Source: Enteractinococcus helveticum (GTDB lineage Bacteria; Actinomycetota; Actinomycetes; Actinomycetales; Micrococcaceae). From it: a DNA stretch of 16,104 nt. Under the pieces are notes generated by a model. The model searched no databases. It was not told where the DNA came from and was given only the letters and a program-made list of their open reading frames with translations. The stretch lies in NCBI RefSeq assembly GCF_020742345.1, contig NZ_DYXC01000077.1:1-16104 (forward strand), read 5' to 3'. Position numbers and translations under genes: made by a program. Shown here piece after piece: positions 1-7,611 of this stretch. Within the stretch, counting starts at the first letter, position 1; every line of letters begins with the position of its first letter.

Positions 1-803
1 CAGAGGGTGACGCAGCAGATAAGACCATCAGCTTGATCGTCACCGAATCCGCCCCTTACCAAGAACCCACAGAGATCGCCCGCGAGCTGCTTGCTGAAGA
101 CGGCTGGGAATTGGAAACCACCTACGTCACCGATATTGTGCAACCCAACCAAGTGGTCTCCCAAGGTGAATATGACGCCAACTATTTCCAACACCTGGCA
201 TACCTTCGTCAATTCAACGCAGATAATGGCACCGAAGTGGAGCCCGCATTTTCCACCTACTACCAGCCATCTGGAATCTTCTCGTTACAATACGACTCTT
301 TCGAAGACCTGCCCGACGGCGCTGAAATCTCGCTCGCCGTCGACACCGCAAATAACGGGCGCGGCATCAAGCTGCTCGCCGACCACGGTCTTCTAGAAAT
401 TGATGAATCCGTGCCCGTCACCGAGTTATCGCAAGCCGATATTATCGACAACCCCAAGAACTTCCAGTTCATTGAAATTGATCAGCAATCCTCGGCCCAC
501 ACACTCACCGATGTGGATGCCGGTTTTGCCTTCGCGCGTCTTGTCGCTGAGGCAGGCCACGATGTTCACGATGTGGCACTAGCACTCGAAGAAGATGACG
601 ACGTGCGCCGGCCTTATACCAACGTGATCGCGGTGCAGCCTGGAGAACAAGACACTGAAAAAACCCAAGCACTCCAACGCGCGTACCAGTCACCCGAAGT
701 CCAAGAATGGTTTGCTGAGTATCTTGATGGCGCCATTGAATACAACGATGACATCACCACTGAAAATGCTCAGGAAATCTGGTCAGAATTCACTGCCGAG
801 TGA
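1..803 (+). CDS. MetQ/NlpA-family substrate-binding lipoprotein, copy 1 (5' end outside window)
   Basis: This is the binding-protein component of a methionine-type ABC importer, expected to be lipid-anchored outside the membrane. The frame is open to the left edge from codon 3-5; the TTG at 33 is internal, so the signal peptide and lipobox lie upstream of the window. MetQ landmarks are visible: the 'DANYFQHLAYL' motif (FQH and Tyr, ligand cage), 'NNGRGIK' (Arg that pairs with the ligand carboxylate in MetQ) and 'PYTNVIAV', which keeps the second ligand Asn. The first ligand Asn (the 'INxxYA' motif of E. coli MetQ) is replaced by Phe in 'DAGFAFARLV'. Its C-terminus is almost identical to that of copy 2. 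The next gene starts 17 nt after its stop, so the copies form an operon. The family call is firm; the ligand is unknown and may not be methionine. Confidence 0.9.
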   Translation, partial: EGDAADKTISLIVTESAPYQEPTEIARELLAEDGWELETTYVTDIVQPNQVVSQGEYDANYFQHLAYLRQFNADNGTEVEPAFSTYYQPSGIFSLQYDSFEDLPDGAEISLAVDTANNGRGIKLLADHGLLEIDESVPVTELSQADIIDNPKNFQFIEIDQQSSAHTLTDVDAGFAFARLVAEAGHDVHDVALALEEDDDVRRPYTNVIAVQPGEQDTEKTQALQRAYQSPEVQEWFAEYLDGAIEYNDDITTENAQEIWSEFTAE

Positions 804-820
804 TTGAAAGAAGCCTACTC

Positions 821-1723
821 ATGCAAAACATTCTTCCAACCAAACGTCACGTTGGGGTTATCGCCTTGACCCTGTCAGCATTTGCACTGGGTGGGTGCGG
901 ATTGACTCAATCGGCTCCGTCCGTGCAAGAATCTCAGGACCGCACGATTCGTATGATCGTCACAGAATCGGCACCTTTCCAAGAACCGACCGAGATTGCA
1001 AAAGAGCTTCTCGCAGAACAAGGCTGGGATCTGCAACCGACCTATGTCACAGACATCATCCAACCCAACCATGTTGTTTCGGAAGGTGAGTATGATGCCA
1101 ACTATTTCCAACACTTGTCGTATCTGGAACAGTTCAACGAAGATAACGATACAAAGGTCGAACCAGCGTTTTCGACGTTTTACATGCCGAACGGGTTTTT
1201 CTCACTAGAATACGATTCGCTTGATCAACTACCTGACAATGCTGAAATTTCGTTGGCTGTTGACACAACAAATAATGGGCGGGGGATCAAAATCCTTGCC
1301 GATGCTGGGTTGATTGAGATTGATGAATCCGTTCCGATCAGTGGGCTGTCGCAGGACGATATTATCGCGAACCCTCATGGCTTCAATTTTGTAGAAATCG
1401 ATTTGCAGTCTACGGGCCAGACTCTGCCCGATGTCGATGCAGCATTTGCCCCGACTCGCCTCGTAGCAGAAGCCGGGTATGACATTGCGGACACCACACT
1501 CGTGCTTGAAGAATCCACAACGTTCAAAGAACCCTTCACCGTGGTCGTTGGCGTTCGCCCGGGATCTCAAGACAGCGAAAAGATACAGGCATTGCAGCAG
1601 GCCTTCCAATCTGAAGAAGTGGCCGCTTGGTTCGATGACTACCTTGATGGCGCCATTGAATACAACTATGACATCACCACCGAAAATGCTCAAGAACTCT
1701 GGTCAGAGTTCACCGCTGAGTGA
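821..1723 (+). CDS. MetQ/NlpA-family substrate-binding lipoprotein, copy 2
   Basis: A 300-residue extracytoplasmic solute-binding protein. I chose the ATG at 821 because GAAAGAAG sits about 8 nt upstream; an upstream start at 800 would overlap copy 1 and lacks such a site. Residues 1-26 are a lipoprotein signal with a KRH basic patch and lipobox LGGC, anchoring at Cys26. The ligand-cage motif is F96-Q-H98 with Tyr101, and the carboxylate-binding Arg is R154 in 'NNGRGIK'. Both Asn residues that contact the amino acid in methionine MetQ are gone: Pro211 replaces the first and Val241 the second. This suggests a ligand other than methionine, or altered binding. It sits between two paralogues with no ATPase or permease in view, so it presumably feeds a transporter encoded upstream of the window or elsewhere. 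Confidence 0.92.
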   Translation: MQNILPTKRHVGVIALTLSAFALGGCGLTQSAPSVQESQDRTIRMIVTESAPFQEPTEIAKELLAEQGWDLQPTYVTDIIQPNHVVSEGEYDANYFQHLSYLEQFNEDNDTKVEPAFSTFYMPNGFFSLEYDSLDQLPDNAEISLAVDTTNNGRGIKILADAGLIEIDESVPISGLSQDDIIANPHGFNFVEIDLQSTGQTLPDVDAAFAPTRLVAEAGYDIADTTLVLEESTTFKEPFTVVVGVRPGSQDSEKIQALQQAFQSEEVAAWFDDYLDGAIEYNYDITTENAQELWSEFTAE

Positions 1724-1737
1724 CTGAAAGGCTTACC

Positions 1738-2640
1738 ATGCGAAACATTTTTCCAATCAAGCGCCATGTTGGCGTTATCGGCTTGACCCTGGCAGCATGT
1801 GCACTGGCTGGGTGCGGATTGACTCAATCGGCTACCTCCGCGCAAGAATCTCAGGACCGCACGATTCGTATGATCGTCACAGAATCGGCGCCATACCAAG
1901 AACCCACCGAGATCGCCAAGGAAGTCTTGGCCGAAGATGGTTGGGAACTGGAGACCACGTATGTCACCGATATTATCCAACCCAACCAAGTGGTCTCCCA
2001 AGGTGAGTATGATGCCAACTACTTCCAAAATGCCGCATATCTGCGTCAGTTCAACAAGGACAATGGCACCGACGTGGCCCCGGCGTTTTCGGTCTACTAC
2101 GCTCCGGCAGGGCTGTTCTCGCTGAAATACGACAGCCTTGATGAACTTCCAGACGGCGCCCAAATCTCGTTGCCGGTCGATACCGCCAATAACGGCCGTG
2201 GCATCAAGATGCTCGCTGATGCCGGACTGCTAGAAATCGATGAATCCGTGGATGTCAACGAACTGTCCCAGGGCGACATCATCGATAATCCACACGACTT
2301 TGACTTCATTGAAGTCGATCAACAATCCACCGCGCAGACGCTACCCGACGTCGATGCCGGGTTCTCATTTGTCCGCATGGTCGTCGAAGCCGACTATGAC
2401 CTTGATGAGATCACCCTCGAATTGGAACCAGAGCTCGATAACACGCTGCCGTACTCGATCGTCGTCGGAGTCCAACCCGGAACCGAAGACAGTGAAAAGA
2501 CTCAGGCATTGCAGCAGGCCTATCATTCTCAAGAGGTCCAAGACTGGTTCGCGGACTACCTGGAGGGTTCGGTCGCATTCACCGACGAATATACGATCGA
2601 TAACATTGCTGACCCTTGGGAAGACTTCACCCAAGAATAA
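1738..2640 (+). CDS. MetQ/NlpA-family substrate-binding lipoprotein, copy 3
   Basis: A 300-residue lipoprotein aligned without gaps to copy 2. The ATG at 1738 is preceded by GAAAGG at 1726-1731 with a 6-nt spacer and lies 14 nt after the copy 2 stop. The lipobox is LAGC with Cys26. Besides lacking both ligand Asn residues (Phe211, Ile241), it changes the cage motif from FQH to FQN (Asn98), making it the most divergent binding site of the three; R154 is retained. Its C-terminal 25 residues also differ from copies 1 and 2. The DNA around its signal-peptide/mature junction nearly matches copy 2, whereas the following stretch resembles copy 1, a mosaic pattern. It is followed after 45 nt by the monooxygenase gene, so binding and oxidation of a common substrate is a reasonable inference. 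Confidence 0.92.
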   Translation: MRNIFPIKRHVGVIGLTLAACALAGCGLTQSATSAQESQDRTIRMIVTESAPYQEPTEIAKEVLAEDGWELETTYVTDIIQPNQVVSQGEYDANYFQNAAYLRQFNKDNGTDVAPAFSVYYAPAGLFSLKYDSLDELPDGAQISLPVDTANNGRGIKMLADAGLLEIDESVDVNELSQGDIIDNPHDFDFIEVDQQSTAQTLPDVDAGFSFVRMVVEADYDLDEITLELEPELDNTLPYSIVVGVQPGTEDSEKTQALQQAYHSQEVQDWFADYLEGSVAFTDEYTIDNIADPWEDFTQE

Positions 2641-2670
2641 CTAACCGCAGACACCACACGCCGTAGCCCA

Positions 2671-2676
2671 AAGGAG
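2671..2676 (+). promoter_or_regulatory. Ribosome-binding site fixing a TTG start
   Basis: AAGGAG lies 9 nt before TTG at 2686. The next in-frame ATG codons fall inside the conserved N-terminal strand ('LILSAFMMN'), so they are too far downstream to be the start. This site therefore supports TTG initiation for the monooxygenase. Confidence 0.7.
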
Positions 2677-2685
2677 CGATCCGCT

Positions 2686-4170
2686 TTGTCACCCCAGTCT
2701 TCTTCCCCGCAGCGCCGCCCGCTGATTTTGTCAGCATTCATGATGAATACCACCAGCCACATTTTGGGCGGTGGGTGGCGTCGTGAAGAGGCCCAACAGC
2801 ACCGCTTCAACGAGCTCCAGCACTGGGTAGAAGTGGTGCAGACTCTCGAAGACGGCGGATTCGATATCGCATTTTTTGCCGACGTCGTCGGGGTATATGG
2901 TGATCACGAAGGTGGTTGGGCCTCTCATGTTCGCCGCGGCTTGCAGATCCCGGCGAATGATCCGCTGGTCTTGGTGTCAGCGCTGGCTGCGACCACCCAA
3001 CGGATTGGCCTGGCGTTGACCTCTGCGGTGATTCAGACCCACCCGTACACATTTGCCCGGCAGTTGAGCACGCTGGATCATTTAACTGGTGGCCGGGTCG
3101 GCTGGAATGTTGTGACCTCAGCTTTGGAGAATGCGCATCGCAACTACGGTGGGCCGGGACTGGCACAACACGATGATCGATATGATCTGGCCGAAGAGTA
3201 CCTCGAGGTCTGTTATAAACTCTGGGAGGGCTCCTGGGAGGACGACGCCCTGTTGGCGGATAAAACACGAGCACATGACCGTGGGGTTGGGCTCCATGCG
3301 GATCCTGCCAAAGTCGCGAAAATTTATCATCGGAGCCAGAATTATCAGGTGGATGGGCCGCACCTGTCAGCACCCTCACCGCAGCGCACCCCGCTACTCT
3401 TCCAAGCTGGCTCATCACCGCGGGGGCGTCAGGTTGCTGCCGAACACGCCGAAGCGACGTTCTCGATGGCTCCGCACATTGAGCAGGCCAAAGAACATGC
3501 TGCGGATGTTCGTCGTCGTGCTGCCGAATTTGGTCGAGACCCTCACGATGTGAAATTTATTCAGGGACTCTCATTCGTCGTGGGTTCCACGGAGGCAGAA
3601 GCCCAGGCCAAAGCTGCTGATCTGGATGAGTCATTGGATGATCACGCATTGGTTGCTCACACCGGTGGTAGCTTGGGCATTGATCTGGGGTATCTGCCGC
3701 TGGATACCCCGATTGGTGAGCTGACAACCGAAGGTGCTCGCGGGCATCTGTTAGAGCTGCAAAAAATGACCCCGGATGGTTCCATGACGGTGCGCGACCT
3801 GGCACGTTTCCGGGCGCAAGCTACCCGGGTGACGGGTACCCCGGAGCAGATCGTAGATCAGCTCGAACGGTGGCAGGACGCGGGTATTGATGGCATTAAC
3901 GTCATCAATGCAACATTGCCCGGCAGTTACGTTGAGTTTATTGAACACATCATCCCCGAACTACGTCGTCGTGGGATGGCTCGTTCCGCGGATGAATTGC
4001 AAAACAGCAAGGGGCAGACCCTTCGGGGCCGACTCACCGGTGAAGATCGGTTACCCGAAACGCACCCGGCCGCGCAATTTCGCGGAGCATTTTCTCAGTA
4101 CAGTGCCGCCGCGACGGAGCGTTCCAAAGCCGAAGTACTCAATCAAGTACCCATTGAGACCGAGGCCTAG
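2686..4170 (+). CDS. FMN-dependent monooxygenase, NtaA/SnaA/DszA family (bacterial luciferase-like)
   Basis: A 494-residue class C flavin monooxygenase that would use reduced FMN from a separate reductase, not encoded here, to oxidise a small organic substrate. Family features are the N-terminal strand 'LILSAFMMN', 'FDIAFFADVVGVYG', 'DPLVLVSALAATTQRIGLALTSAV', 'HPYTFARQLSTLDHLTGGR' followed by 'GWNVVTSA', and the C-terminal 'GTPEQIVDQLERW' with 'PELRRRG'. Known members act on nitrilotriacetate, EDTA, pristinamycin, dibenzothiophene sulfone and alkyl sulfones. Its place in one operon with three MetQ-like binders favours organosulfur or amino-acid-like substrates, but that is inference. Initiation is at TTG with a good ribosome site. 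The stop codon overlaps that of the convergent regulator, leaving no room for a dedicated terminator. Confidence 0.93.
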   Translation: MSPQSSSPQRRPLILSAFMMNTTSHILGGGWRREEAQQHRFNELQHWVEVVQTLEDGGFDIAFFADVVGVYGDHEGGWASHVRRGLQIPANDPLVLVSALAATTQRIGLALTSAVIQTHPYTFARQLSTLDHLTGGRVGWNVVTSALENAHRNYGGPGLAQHDDRYDLAEEYLEVCYKLWEGSWEDDALLADKTRAHDRGVGLHADPAKVAKIYHRSQNYQVDGPHLSAPSPQRTPLLFQAGSSPRGRQVAAEHAEATFSMAPHIEQAKEHAADVRRRAAEFGRDPHDVKFIQGLSFVVGSTEAEAQAKAADLDESLDDHALVAHTGGSLGIDLGYLPLDTPIGELTTEGARGHLLELQKMTPDGSMTVRDLARFRAQATRVTGTPEQIVDQLERWQDAGIDGINVINATLPGSYVEFIEHIIPELRRRGMARSADELQNSKGQTLRGRLTGEDRLPETHPAAQFRGAFSQYSAAATERSKAEVLNQVPIETEA

Positions 4171-5153
4171 GCGGAATGTGCAGTACGTGTGACTTGATGA
4201 ACATCCCGGGCTTCCGTTGGCGAGTGGCCAACGGTTTCCCGGAACGTGCGAGAGAAATGGGCTGTCGAGCCAAAGCCACAGCGTCGGGCAATGTCGGAAA
4301 CGGTGGTCTGGGGTTCTGCGAGGAGTAATTGCTCAGCTGCCCGGATCCGCCGTGTTACAAGTTCCTGAGAAAAACTGGTCTGATGTGCAGCGAAAAGGCG
4401 AGCCACCTGACGCTCACTGACATGCAAAAGGCCGGCCAGGTCCGTACGCCGAAACCCGGGATCGTCGAGGTATAAGTTCATAAAATATTGGGCTTGCTCG
4501 AACACTTGGGCTGCGTCATCACCACGGGTGTGAAACAGTATTTCCAGCAGGTCAAGGTAGGTGTCCGAGGTATCGGCAGACTCTTGGCCGGTAGCAGACA
4601 GCGCCTGATCAATCCACTGAGCGATCCGTCTGGCGGCTGCACTTTTGGGCCGGTGATCTGGGGCGTTACCGAAGGTGAACTTCTCGGCCTTATCCAGTGG
4701 TTTTCCGCCAGATATTTGCAGGAACTCTTCCATGTGCACGGTCATCACCATTTCGGACACTCCAACACCAAAGCCGCGAATAAAGGTGGTGTCGGCATTG
4801 CAGGCAAGCATTTGACCCGCCTGCAGAATGTGGGAGCCGTGTTCATCGGAATAAAATGAGTCCCCGTGCGTGCAGAAAAACAGCGCCACCGCTTCTGTGG
4901 GATGTTTGCGGATCATTTCAGGCGAGCGTTCAATAAGCTGCGAGGAACCACGAACTTTCGCAAGTCTGATCGTAGGAGATTCTCGATTCCGCTGTTGAGC
5001 TGTGAGTGTCCGGGTATGTAGTGGACGAATATCTAATCCAATCAGTGCATCAGCATTATGCGCCTCCCAATATTCCAGCCGTTCATGGTGTGGAATATTC
5101 TCGGTGGAGAAGGATTTGAAATCATGTACTACGCTGCTTGTGCTGTCGGTCAT
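4167..5153 (-). CDS. AraC-family transcriptional regulator (AraC-binding-like sensor domain plus double HTH)
   Basis: A 328-residue regulator starting at the ATG 'MTDSTS'. An in-frame TTG at 5219 would add 22 Cys/Gln-rich residues with a poor ribosome site, so I prefer the ATG. The N-terminal two thirds match the AraC-binding-like cupin domain used by regulators of aromatic and amine catabolism ('HTRTLTAQQRN', 'SHILQAGQMLACNAD'). The last ~100 residues form the DNA-binding domain: first HTH 'DLAGLLHVSERQVARLF', second HTH 'VSDIARRCGFGSTAHFSRTF', then the family signature 'VGHSPTEAR'. It is divergent from the aromatic hydroxylase across a repeat-rich gap, so it most likely controls that gene and itself. 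Control of the convergent monooxygenase operon is less likely from layout. Confidence 0.93.
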   Translation of the reverse strand: MTDSTSSVVHDFKSFSTENIPHHERLEYWEAHNADALIGLDIRPLHTRTLTAQQRNRESPTIRLAKVRGSSQLIERSPEMIRKHPTEAVALFFCTHGDSFYSDEHGSHILQAGQMLACNADTTFIRGFGVGVSEMVMTVHMEEFLQISGGKPLDKAEKFTFGNAPDHRPKSAAARRIAQWIDQALSATGQESADTSDTYLDLLEILFHTRGDDAAQVFEQAQYFMNLYLDDPGFRRTDLAGLLHVSERQVARLFAAHQTSFSQELVTRRIRAAEQLLLAEPQTTVSDIARRCGFGSTAHFSRTFRETVGHSPTEARDVHQVTRTAHSA

Positions 5154-5535
5154 CGTCACCCCACTTTGCTGTGTCCCGCGTTGAAACCAACTGGCATGAC
5201 AGCATCTTTTGCCAGGCAATTGCCTGAAACGTTTTCTTGACTCCGCAGAACACTGGTATCAGATGTTATCCGCACCACAATGGGAAATGAAATACCAACC
5301 GGTCAGGTATTGATACGTTGCACATATCCATCCTGTGGCATGGGCGAGAGCCCCAGAGCTTGATGCTTTAGGACAGAGTCTTGCTCTATTCGGCCAGAGT
5401 TGAGGGTTTGAGTTGTGGGGCAAGTGTGACGGCGATAACTTGTGTGACACCTCATATTCACGAATTGCTTATTGCACATGCGTTCCTTGAGTCTCAGTCA
5501 AGAGACTTACCCGGTGTCACTACAGAAAGTTTGCT
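5154..5535. promoter_or_regulatory. Divergent control region between the AraC-type regulator and the aromatic hydroxylase
   Basis: This 382-bp non-coding gap should hold both promoters. I see no convincing -35/-10 pair, but several symmetric elements are present. They are a perfect 14-bp palindrome CAGGCAATTGCCTG at 5213-5226, an inverted repeat AATACC/GGTATT at 5291-5296 and 5306-5311, and a direct repeat GTGTGAC at 5424-5430 and 5442-5448 (18 bp apart). There is also an inverted pair GTGACACC (5444-5451) and GGTGTCAC (5513-5520), and a 6-bp stem AGTCTC/GAGACT at 5490-5507. AraC proteins often bind direct repeats about two helical turns apart, so the GTGTGAC pair is the best operator candidate. 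GAAAG at 5525-5529 is the hydroxylase ribosome site. Confidence 0.55.
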
Positions 5536-7416
5536 ATGCAGTTTCATGTTTCTGGTTACCAAACCCAAGACCCGCTGACTATGCCCGCAGAGGGGACCGG
5601 CATTAACCGCCCGGCCGAAATCCCAGCAGAAATGGACGTACTCATTGTCGGCTGCGGACCTGCCGGTTCCATCACGGCAGCACAGCTGTCCAGATTCCCC
5701 AACGTCAACACTCGGATGATCGAACAACGTGGTCACCGCCTTGAACTCGCCAATGCCGACGGCGTGCATTCCCGCACCATGGAAACTTTCCAAGCATTCG
5801 GCTTCGCTCACGAAATTTATGAAGAAGCCCATACCATCACAGATATGGCCTTCTGGAAACCAGACCCAGATAATCCACGCAACGTGATTCGTGAAAAGAG
5901 CGTCCGCGAACTGCCCGAAGAACACAGCGAATGGCCCATGATGCTCATTACCCAGGTTCGCATTATCGACCACTTCAACCGGTTCATGAAGAACTCACCG
6001 ACTCGAATGGAACCGGACTACGGTTACGAATTCGTTGATTTCGTCGAATCCGACGACCCCAACGCCGAATATCCGCTCACTGTCACTCTGCGTCGCTCAG
6101 CAGGAGCACATATTGGTGAAGAACTCCAGGTCCGTACCAAATACGTTGTCGGTGCAGACGGCGCTCGCAGCAATGTGCGCAGGTCGTTGGGTTATAAGCT
6201 GCACGGCGATCAGGCTAACCATGCGTGGGGTGTCATGGACATTTTTGCCGACACTGATTTCCCTGATGTTCGTAAGAAATGCACCGTCAAGTCCGGGATC
6301 GGACGCAATATCTTGCTGATCCCACGTGAGGGTGGCTTCCTGTTCCGACTCTATGTCGATCTGGGCGAAGTGCCCGAAGATGATAACCGCGCCATCCGCA
6401 ACACCCCGGTGGAAGACATTATTGCCCAAGCCAACGAGATCCTGCACCCATACTCGATCGATGTCAAAGAAGTTGTGTGGCACTCGGTCTACGAAGTAGG
6501 CCACCGCGTCACGGAGCACTTTGACGACCGGGCCTCAGACAAGACCGCCACGGATGACCCGAGCGTCTTTATTGTCGGCGACGCCTGCCACACCCACTCT
6601 GCTCAAGCCGGCCAAGGCATGAACGTTTCGATGCAAGATGGATTCAACCTGGGCTGGAAACTCGGCCACGTGTTATCTGGCAATAGTCCCAAAGAACTGC
6701 TGCGCACCTACGCCGAAGAACGCAAAGATATTGCGCATAAACTCATCGAATTCGATAAGCAGTGGTCCACACTGATGGCCCAGCCCAATGACCAATTCGA
6801 AGACCCGGCAGAAATTGAGAGGTTCTACCAGCAGACCGCCGAATTCAACGCCGGCTATCTCACCGATTATGACCCGTCGATGATTACTGCCGATGAGCGT
6901 CATCAACACCTGGCGGCTGGGTTCCCGGTCGGTCGTCGCTTCAAATCTGCGATGACCGGACGGGTTTGCGATCTAGTGCCCACACACATTGGTCATGAGC
7001 ACACCGCAGATGGTCGTTGGCGCGTGTATGTTTTTGCTGATGCGGCTGCACCCGGTGAATCAGAGACTTTGCGGGCGTGGGCTAACTGGGCTGGTGATGC
7101 CCTGTCGCATGACCTATTCGACCTCAAACTCATCCACCAGCAGCATTACACCGATTTCGACATGACAGATGTACCTGCAACATTCAAACCGAAGACCGGA
7201 CGTTTCGAGCTAACTGACGTCGAAAAGGCCTTCGGGATTCTTGAAGACCACGACATTTTCGAGCAGCGCTCTATTTCCCGCGACGGCGCTGTCGTGGTTG
7301 TACGCCCAGATCAGTATGTTGCCGGAGTCTTCCCGCTGGATGAAACAGCAGAACTCGAAGCATTCCTTGGTGGAGTATTCCCCGCGGTTCGCTCTGCCAG
7401 CCTCGTGGCTTCATAA
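5536..7416 (+). CDS. FAD-dependent aromatic hydroxylase, 3-hydroxybenzoate 4-monooxygenase type
   Basis: A 626-residue class A flavoprotein hydroxylase expected to use NAD(P)H and O2 to hydroxylate a phenolic acid; members of this group convert 3-hydroxybenzoate to protocatechuate. The N-terminus 'MQFHVSGY' is characteristic of the group and fixes the start. Motifs in order are the FAD dinucleotide fold GCGPAG at residues 39-44, the DG motif G206-A-D-G around FAD/NAD(P)H, and the GD motif G348-D349 followed by 'GQGMNVSMQDGFNLGWKL'. A C-terminal thioredoxin-like phenol-hydroxylase dimerisation domain covers about residues 460-626. The length matches MobA-like enzymes (~640) rather than p-hydroxybenzoate hydroxylase (~395). 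No ring-cleavage genes are in the window, so phenol or other hydroxybenzoate substrates remain possible. Confidence 0.92.
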   Translation: MQFHVSGYQTQDPLTMPAEGTGINRPAEIPAEMDVLIVGCGPAGSITAAQLSRFPNVNTRMIEQRGHRLELANADGVHSRTMETFQAFGFAHEIYEEAHTITDMAFWKPDPDNPRNVIREKSVRELPEEHSEWPMMLITQVRIIDHFNRFMKNSPTRMEPDYGYEFVDFVESDDPNAEYPLTVTLRRSAGAHIGEELQVRTKYVVGADGARSNVRRSLGYKLHGDQANHAWGVMDIFADTDFPDVRKKCTVKSGIGRNILLIPREGGFLFRLYVDLGEVPEDDNRAIRNTPVEDIIAQANEILHPYSIDVKEVVWHSVYEVGHRVTEHFDDRASDKTATDDPSVFIVGDACHTHSAQAGQGMNVSMQDGFNLGWKLGHVLSGNSPKELLRTYAEERKDIAHKLIEFDKQWSTLMAQPNDQFEDPAEIERFYQQTAEFNAGYLTDYDPSMITADERHQHLAAGFPVGRRFKSAMTGRVCDLVPTHIGHEHTADGRWRVYVFADAAAPGESETLRAWANWAGDALSHDLFDLKLIHQQHYTDFDMTDVPATFKPKTGRFELTDVEKAFGILEDHDIFEQRSISRDGAVVVVRPDQYVAGVFPLDETAELEAFLGGVFPAVRSASLVAS

Positions 7417-7428
7417 GCTCAGGCATGA

Positions 7429-7473
7429 GAACACGCTGACGGCCAGGGCTCATTCCTGGTCGTCAGCGTGTTC
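7429..7473 (+). terminator. Strong 19-bp hairpin after the hydroxylase gene
   Basis: Bases 7429-7447 pair with 7455-7473 (18 Watson-Crick pairs and one G-U) around a 7-nt loop, starting 13 nt after the stop codon. No U-tract follows on either strand, which is common for actinobacterial hairpin terminators. It lies between convergent genes and could act in both directions. Confidence 0.8.
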
Positions 7474-7586
7474 CCTGGACCCCTGTTGGCAACCGGTGGC
7501 TGGCTCTATAGTGTAAATATGTCTGACCACAAAGGTACCTACTGTTGTCTCGCCTAGCGACGGATAGCCGTGAGGTAATTGGTCAG

Positions 7587-7609
7587 CTCGTTCGGGAACT
7601 ATGAACGAG
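7587..7609 (-). terminator. Short hairpin just after the OmpA-domain lipoprotein gene
   Basis: CTCGTTC (7587-7593) and GAACGAG (7603-7609) form a 7-bp stem with a 9-nt loop, 2 nt beyond the stop codon of the minus-strand gene. It is weaker than the 7429-7473 hairpin and has no U-tract; it may assist termination or mRNA 3' protection. Confidence 0.4.
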
Positions 7610-7611
7610 AA

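Noticed and set aside
33..35. TTG at 33 as the start of the first MetQ-like gene
   Set aside because: The frame is open to the window edge and the codons before it match the mature N-terminus of the other copies; the start lies outside.
2807..3418. Minus-strand open frame of 203 codons
   Set aside because: Antisense to the clearly real monooxygenase; Pro/Arg/His-rich composition typical of a shadow frame.
5283..5294. GGAAATGAAATA also occurs at the right window edge (16093-16104)
   Set aside because: A 12-base match in unrelated contexts, one being coding sequence; chance is likely and no wider repeat surrounds it.
5154..5535. Riboswitch or small RNA in the long AraC/hydroxylase gap
   Set aside because: Only short stems occur and none matches a riboswitch core I recognise; regulator operators explain the repeats more simply.
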